The notes below the pieces were generated by a model, which searched no databases, was not told the DNA's origin, and worked only from the letters and a program-made list of their open reading frames with translations. Source: Candidatus Competibacteraceae bacterium (GTDB lineage Bacteria > Pseudomonadota > Gammaproteobacteria > Competibacterales > Competibacteraceae). From it: DNA of 64,000 nt. Position numbers and translations under genes: made by a program. Below are positions 59,746-64,000 of the stretch, one piece after another (position 1 is the stretch's first letter; each line of letters begins with the position of its first letter). The stretch spans positions 3,297,001-3,361,000 of the forward strand of contig CP065007.1 of NCBI GenBank assembly GCA_016699715.1, written 5' to 3'.

Positions 59746-60107
59746 ATGATGGGAAAGAACATCGTGTTGTTGTCGGACGGCACAGGCCAGAGTGGTGGGG
59801 TCGGATACGAGACCAACGTCTGGCGGCTGTACAGGGCGCTGGCCCACGACGATCAGCAGCTCTGCTGCTACGACGACGGTGTCGGCTCCCAGGACCTGAA
59901 GCTGATCAAGGCCGTCGGCGGCGCCTTTGGATGAGGACTGAGTCGCAACGTGCGGGACCTCTACGCCTTTGTCGTGCGTCATTGGGAGCCCGGTGACCGC
60001 ATCTACCTCTTTGGCTTCAGTCGGGGCGCCTTTACGGTTCGCCTCCTCACCGGCCTTATCGCCCACTGCGGCATCCTCGACCTGAGTCAGATCGATTCCG
60101 AAGGGCG
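59746..60107 (+). pseudogene. DUF2235 (Tle1-like hydrolase) gene, nonsense codon and truncation
   Basis: The frame encodes 'GKNIVLLSDGTGQSGGVGYETNVWRLYRALAHDD', then a TGA at 59932-59934, then in the same frame 'GLSRNVRDLYAFVVRHWEPGDRIYLFGFSRGAFTVRLLTGLI'. DUF2235 proteins have 'GAFGWGL' here, so a TGG-to-TGA change explains the stop. The lipase-like nucleophile elbow GFSRGA is present. About 120 codons remain before the IS5-type element cuts the gene. Relatives include type VI secretion phospholipase effectors, but no T6SS gene is visible. Confidence 0.8.
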
Positions 60108-60130
60108 CCTAGGTCGTGTTCACAAAATTG

Positions 60131-61023
60131 CTAGCGGAGCATGATCACGATGAGGGCGAGGGTGACGAAAGCCAGGAAGTGGGCTTTGAGTTTTTCATAG
60201 CGGGTGGCGACTCGGCGGAACTGTTTGAGTTTATTAAAAAGGCGTTCGACTTTGTTGCACTGTTGGTAGCGTTCCTTATCGTAACCGATACGATCCCAGC
60301 GGTGCGCCTTGGGCGGGATGACCGGGGTGATGCCCTTGGCGTCGAGCTGGGCGCGGATGGCGTTGCTGTCGTAGGCTTTGTCCATGGCGGCGTGCTGGAT
60401 GCCGTCGCAAGGATCGAGGGCATCGACCAGCGCCTCGCCGACCGGGGCGTCTCCCGCCGGCCCCGCCGTGAGGCGGATCTCGATCCCATCGGCTTCGGAG
60501 GCACACACGGCATGAATTTGGGTGCTGAATCCGCCCCGCGAGCGACCGAGGGCCTGATCGCCTTTTTTTTAGCGGCGCCCGCCGCGTGCTGATGCGCCCG
60601 CACCACGGTGGAATCCAAAAACACGAGGCTCAGGTCCACGCCCTTGAGTCGCTTCAGCAGCCCCAGAATGTCCCCCCAGACCCCTCGCGCGATCCAGCGT
60701 TGCCAGCGCATGTAGATCGTGTGCCAGGGACCGTAATACCAATTCCCGGTAGATTTTGACTTTTTAGCTGGTGGGCCAGGATGAAGCGTAGCGCAATCCC
60801 AGCAGGCGCGTGGGAAGGTAAAACCTATCGAGAAACGGTATAAGCGTTCGGCAGATCCCGCTAAGGTGTGCCCGTGCGCGGTACATGGAGAATCCCTTCC
60901 AACGCCTCGCGGTTCTTCACCATCGGTGGTCGTCCCCGGCGACCCGGTTCGGGCGGCAGCAGGCAGGCGGTTGATCTGCTCAAATTGCTCGTTCGTGAGG
61001 GAATATAAACGATCCATGCTCAA
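60131..61023 (-). pseudogene. IS5-family transposase (two frames) with MITE insertion
   Basis: The first frame starts 'MDRLYSLTNEQFEQINRLPA'. Its middle 'YGPWHTIYMRWQRWIARGVWGDILGLLKRLKGVDLSLVFLDSTVVRAHQHAAGA' contains the first catalytic Asp, and the second frame ends 'DKAYDSNAIRAQLDAKGITPVIPP' and 'CNKVERLFNKLKQFRRVATRYEK'. Residues between the start and 'YGPWHTIYMRW' are replaced by MITE-encoded sequence, so the protein is broken. Two-frame organisation is normal for the IS427 group. Confidence 0.8.
60737..60840. mobile_element. MITE copy 2 (104 bp)
   Basis: It is flanked by TAA on both sides (60734-60736 and 60841-60843). The ends are TACCAATTCCCGGTAGATTT and, inverted, TACCGTTTCTCGATAGGTTT. 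The sequence is nearly identical to the inverse of copy 3 at 61601-61704. It interrupts an IS5-family transposase gene. Confidence 0.88.
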
Positions 61024-61166
61024 CGTCTCTGGCCGTGGATGACAGCTAGCAGTCTCGCATACAAATTAGCCCGGATTATTCATAAAAAAGGGCGAACCTC
61101 ATTCAACTCATTGATATAATGAGTGTTATTCCAATAACGCTTCGGAGAAGCCAAACGAGGTCGCCC

Positions 61167-61793
61167 ATGTCCGATTCTACCCCAGAGCAGTTGCGATTTC
61201 CTCCGGTCACTGGCCTGACCGTGCGCGCCGAGTTCGACGGTGGGGCGATGTCGTCGGACTTTGGCCCCCTGATTCTGCGGGGTGTCGACCCGCAGATCGG
61301 GCTGATCGAGCGTCTCACCCAAGCGGTCGATGACCGGCGCCATCCATCGTACATCGAGCACCCCCTGCACGATCTGTTCGCCCAACGGATCTTTCAGATC
61401 GCCTGTGGCTACGCGGACGGTCATGACGCCAATACGCTACGGACCGACCCGCTGTTTAAGCTCGGCGTGGACCGTCATCCCTTGGCGCGCGCCCTGGATT
61501 TGGCCAGCGGCCCCACCTTCTCCCGCCTGGAGAACGCCGTGTCGACCCAGGATCTCTATCGCCTGGCGCGAGCCTTTGTCGATCAATTCATCGCCAGTTA
61601 TACCGTTTCTCGATAGGTTTTACCTTCCCACGCGCCTGCTGGGATTGCGCTACGCTTCATCCTGGCCCACCAGTTAAAAAGTCAAAATCTACCGGGAATT
61701 GGTATTACCCGAAGCCACCGGCGGTGATCGTACTGGATCTGGATCATTCCGAGGATCCCACTCACGGGCAGCAAGAGTTCAGCTTCTACAATA
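61167..61793 (+). pseudogene. IS1380-family transposase, 5' part, with MITE insertion
   Basis: The frame starts 'MSDSTPEQLRFPPVTGLTVRAEFDGGAMSSDFGPLILRGVDPQIGLIERL' and continues 'FQIACGYADGHDANTLRTDPLFKLG', typical of IS1380. After a 104-bp MITE the same protein resumes as 'YPKPPAVIVLDLDHSEDPTHGQQEFSFY', containing the first catalytic Asp. It is then cut by an IS5 remnant at 61794. ATG at 61167 follows ACGAGG. Confidence 0.85.
61601..61704. mobile_element. MITE copy 3 (104 bp)
   Basis: It is flanked by TTA (61598-61600 and 61705-61707). Removing it and one TTA restores the IS1380 reading 'ASYPKPPAVIVLDLDHS', which fixes its borders exactly. It is almost identical to copy 2 in inverse orientation. 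Confidence 0.92.
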
Positions 61794-61920
61794 GACCTGT
61801 TCCCAAATAAATTTCATAACCTATTGAACAGCATAGTTATTTTTAAGGTTACACAAGCCGGCAACCAATAAAATAACCTGATCGGCCATATTATGGAAAT
61901 GGTTTCGGAATCTATTCGTA
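61794..61920 (-). mobile_element. Remnant: left end of the IS5-family element
   Basis: About 127 bp match the left end of the element at 52723 (GACCTGTTCCCAAATAAATT onward, transposase C-terminus) almost exactly. The match stops where the IS630 copy is inserted at TA (61919-61920). Confidence 0.88.
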
Positions 61921-61981
61921 ATACCATTTATGATTAGATTTTGTTATCATACTTATTTAACCTACTTTTATTGATCCAGTC

Positions 61982-62483
61982 ATGAGCCGCTCATTACAAG
62001 TCGAAATCCACGAATCCTCCGAAGAACTAAAGCGCATAATGAATGAACAAACTCACGCCAAGTTTCGAGAGCGATTACAAATTCTATATTGGATTAAAAG
62101 TGAGATTTTTCATTCTTTACAAGAGTTAGCCGATCATTTAGGGCGATCGAAATCCGTCATTGTCAAGTGGCTCAAAGTATATCGTACCCAAGGCTTAATC
62201 GGGCTATTGCAGTGGAATTATCATGGCGGCCGTCGTTCGAGAATTACCGAAGCTATGAGAGAGGCACTCCAGCGCCGTCTGGACGATCCGACTCATGGAT
62301 TTCATAGTTACGGACAAATCCAGCAGTGGCTTCTCCAGGAATACGAGGTCGATATTCCTTATTCAACAGTGCATCAAGTCGTTCGTTATCAACTCAAAGC
62401 AAAACTTAAAGTGGCGCGGCCAACGAGCGTTCATCGCCATGAAGAGGCGGTGGTTTCTTTTAAAAAAAACTTCCACGACAACT
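61982..62483 (+). pseudogene. IS630 transposase copy 2, N-terminal part
   Basis: The protein 'MSRSLQVEIHESSEELKRIMNEQ' matches the first IS630 copy except for one residue (GRS instead of WRS in the helix-turn-helix). It ends at the A8 run (62462-62469), followed by the IS4 insertion. The intact GRSKSVIVKWL form here is the likely ancestral one. Confidence 0.88.
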
Positions 62484-63803
62484 CATTGTACAGGACAAAA
62501 TCATCTAACCAAATGAATTTACGTTAAAATTCTGCCGGGTGGCGTATTGGTTAGAGGTAGAAAACAGCGATTTTGAGGGCTCGATCCCAACCGTTTAAAG
62601 AGCGACTCCAGTGCCTGATGAAAAGCGTATTGCCGGGCGGATTCTTGGTGATGAAATAAACAACTTCTCAAATAATCTAATCCATAGCGAAAAAGACTTT
62701 GGGTGGGACGGCCATGTTTTTTGATCTTGATCGGTTTAATTTCATGGCGCCATTCACCAATGATATGCGCCCAACTAAATGCAATAGCGAGAAAAGCCAT
62801 CCATTTTTCAAGTCGCTGGGGGTCAGTTATATGGGTGGATTCCAGATCGAATCCCCGAGTTTTTAAGCAAATGAAAAGCGTTTCGATCGGCCAGCGTTCC
62901 TTATAATTTTCCAACGCGGTTTCCGGTTGTTCTTGCGTTGCGAGAATAACGAATTCACCGTTGGCCATTTTCAGACCAATCACATAAAGAGAGTGCCCCC
63001 ACACGGTTCGTTGGCCCGATAAAACCAGAGCGCTGCCACGGGGTAGGCCTCGAAAAAGATTTTCGGCGGAGACGGGGACCCCTCGGGAGTTAGAGATTTG
63101 CGTATTCTTTTTGATGCGTATTACGAATTTAATTTGATTTTCAATAAGATAACCAAACCATTGAATCCCAATAAACTCGCGATCCGCAAACAAGCAGGCG
63201 ATCATTTGCGGGCCGAAAATCGTAAGGAATCGATTCATTAATGCTATTCTTTCTTGGGTATTTGAGTTGCCTTTTTTATCTAAAGCAACCCATAGTATAG
63301 GAAAAGCAGATCCGCGATAGACGACTCCTAAAACAAGGTAATTGATATTGACATCACCATATTTCCAATTGGTTCTATCGAGTGTCAATTTGAACTGAAG
63401 CACAGGAATGAGACTGGCAATGAACCGGGCGACTTGATTCAGATCTAGAGAAAATTGACAAAAAAGTCGTTGAAGGCGTTTGTAATGAGAGGCCGGTTGC
63501 GCACGCCCAGGAAAGGTGACAGCAATCTTTGCGAGATTGACCGTTCCCATCTGGATGATTCCGATAATTAAATAGACGATGCAAGAGATACGCGCTCGGT
63601 TCCAGTGAAAATGATGATGAAGCATTTCTGCAAAGTGCCGGGTATTAAAAAAGGGGAATTCACGGAATTAACCTCGCCTGTTTTAGAATTAATGTTATCA
63701 ATCAATTAGTTATGATAACAGCAACCTCGCGATCCTACTACCCTCAAAATAGCTGTTATTTTTTATCTTAATTTTCAGCAAGTTATTTTTGTCCTGTACA
63801 ATG
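62484..63803 (-). mobile_element. IS4-family element, copy 3 (1320 bp)
   Basis: It has the same ends and length as copies 1 and 2. The 9-bp duplication ACGACAACT (62475-62483 and 63804-63812) is the inverse of the one around copy 1, so copies 1 and 3 descend from a single insertion into IS630. Confidence 0.93.
62519..63625 (-). CDS. IS4-family transposase, copy 3
   Basis: This 368-residue protein matches copy 1 except for KNTQIS in place of KNTRIS. All catalytic blocks are present, so the gene appears active. It runs opposite to the surrounding IS630 transposase, as copy 1 does. Confidence 0.93.
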   Translation of the reverse strand: MLHHHFHWNRARISCIVYLIIGIIQMGTVNLAKIAVTFPGRAQPASHYKRLQRLFCQFSLDLNQVARFIASLIPVLQFKLTLDRTNWKYGDVNINYLVLGVVYRGSAFPILWVALDKKGNSNTQERIALMNRFLTIFGPQMIACLFADREFIGIQWFGYLIENQIKFVIRIKKNTQISNSRGVPVSAENLFRGLPRGSALVLSGQRTVWGHSLYVIGLKMANGEFVILATQEQPETALENYKERWPIETLFICLKTRGFDLESTHITDPQRLEKWMAFLAIAFSWAHIIGEWRHEIKPIKIKKHGRPTQSLFRYGLDYLRSCLFHHQESARQYAFHQALESLFKRLGSSPQNRCFLPLTNTPPGRILT

Positions 63804-63812
63804 ACGACAACT

Positions 63813-64000
63813 TGAATTAATTGATATTTTTCAGCAAGTTGAAAATGAAGCGGTCCGGCCTTTACGGTATTGGTGCCAAGATGAAAGTCGCTTTGGATTA
63901 AAAACGATCACCCGGCGGGTCATCACCGCATTGGGGATTAAGCCAGTTGGTCCAGTTCAATGGACCTTTCAATCATTTTGGCTTTATGGTGCCATTGAGC
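63813..64000 (+). pseudogene. IS630 transposase copy 2, middle part (window edge)
   Basis: The plus strand continues the second reading frame: 'VENEAVRPLRYWCQDESRFGLKTITRRVITALGIKPVGPVQWTFQSFWLYGAIE'. It is identical in this stretch to the first copy and is cut by the end of the window. Confidence 0.85.

Larger units (their letters stand above)
60108..61060 (-). mobile_element. IS5-family (IS427-like) element, inactivated by a MITE
   Basis: A transposase in two overlapping frames fills the region; the ends near 60108 and 61060 contain GCTAGC-type inverted sequences but cannot be fixed exactly. A 104-bp MITE is inserted at 60737-60840. Confidence 0.7.
61921..64000 (+). mobile_element. IS630-family element, copy 2, with nested IS4 (runs off the window)
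   Basis: It begins with ATACCATTTATGATTAGATT and carries the transposase on the plus strand, interrupted by IS4 at exactly the same place and with the same 9-bp duplication as in the first copy. It lacks the IS200/IS605 and, as far as visible, the IS1595 insertion. The right end is beyond 64000. Confidence 0.88.

Overview
The window is 64 kb of mostly GC-rich chromosomal DNA. The gene content (HemF, FdxA, RarD, YajD, Tag, CnoX, ProVWX, an Lpp-like lipoprotein with L,D-transpeptidases) suggests a gammaproteobacterium. A very large glycogen branching enzyme, an NAD-linked Hox hydrogenase and a heavy IS load would suit a Competibacter/Contendobacter-like glycogen-accumulating organism. That assignment is an inference from gene content and no search was run.

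From 1 to 44 kb the region is fairly orderly. 1-5.1 kb: a PAS sensor (cut by the window edge), a RarD permease, a DUF2845 protein and a CHASE2 adenylate/guanylate cyclase. 5.1-10.7 kb (minus): CnoX-like thioredoxin, a TPR-like protein, an XPB-type helicase, its Bax1/DUF790 nuclease partner and a FecR-domain protein, tightly packed. 10.8-14.4 kb: ferredoxin FdxA, YajD nuclease, a MaoC-like protein, a possible HNH protein, Tag glycosylase and a methyltransferase. 14.7-18.2 kb: a 1154-residue tandem GlgB. 18.4-19.0 kb: a Spy/CpxP-like protein. 19.2-24.8 kb: an integrase relic, a MITE, and the hoxFUYHW operon for an NAD-reducing [NiFe] hydrogenase. 25.6-29.0 kb: proVWX for glycine betaine uptake. 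29.2-31.4 kb: a small Lpp-like lipoprotein flanked by two L,D-transpeptidases. 31.5-32.3 kb: a small conserved protein and an OsmC protein. 32.4-41.2 kb: a seven-gene minus-strand locus related to the Srf (SrfA/SrfC) 'virulence factor' loci, with a TAXI binding protein and several proline-rich single-span proteins. This is the least understood and most interesting cellular system here.

From 41.3 kb to the end the region is a graveyard and nest of mobile DNA: remnants or copies of IS701, IS3 (two kinds), IS630, IS4 (three near-identical 1320-bp copies), IS1595, IS200/IS605, IS1-like (two copies), IS5 (two kinds), ISKra4 and IS1380, plus a MITE family with 3-bp TTA/TAA duplications that is also found beside hoxW. 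Surviving cellular genes in this part are a LysM-DUF1254 protein, hemF, a choloylglycine-hydrolase-family protein and a broken DUF2235 gene. Target-site duplications allow the insertion order to be read: IS200, IS4 and IS1595 all sit inside one IS630, and the same IS630::IS4 composite recurs in inverse orientation at the right edge.
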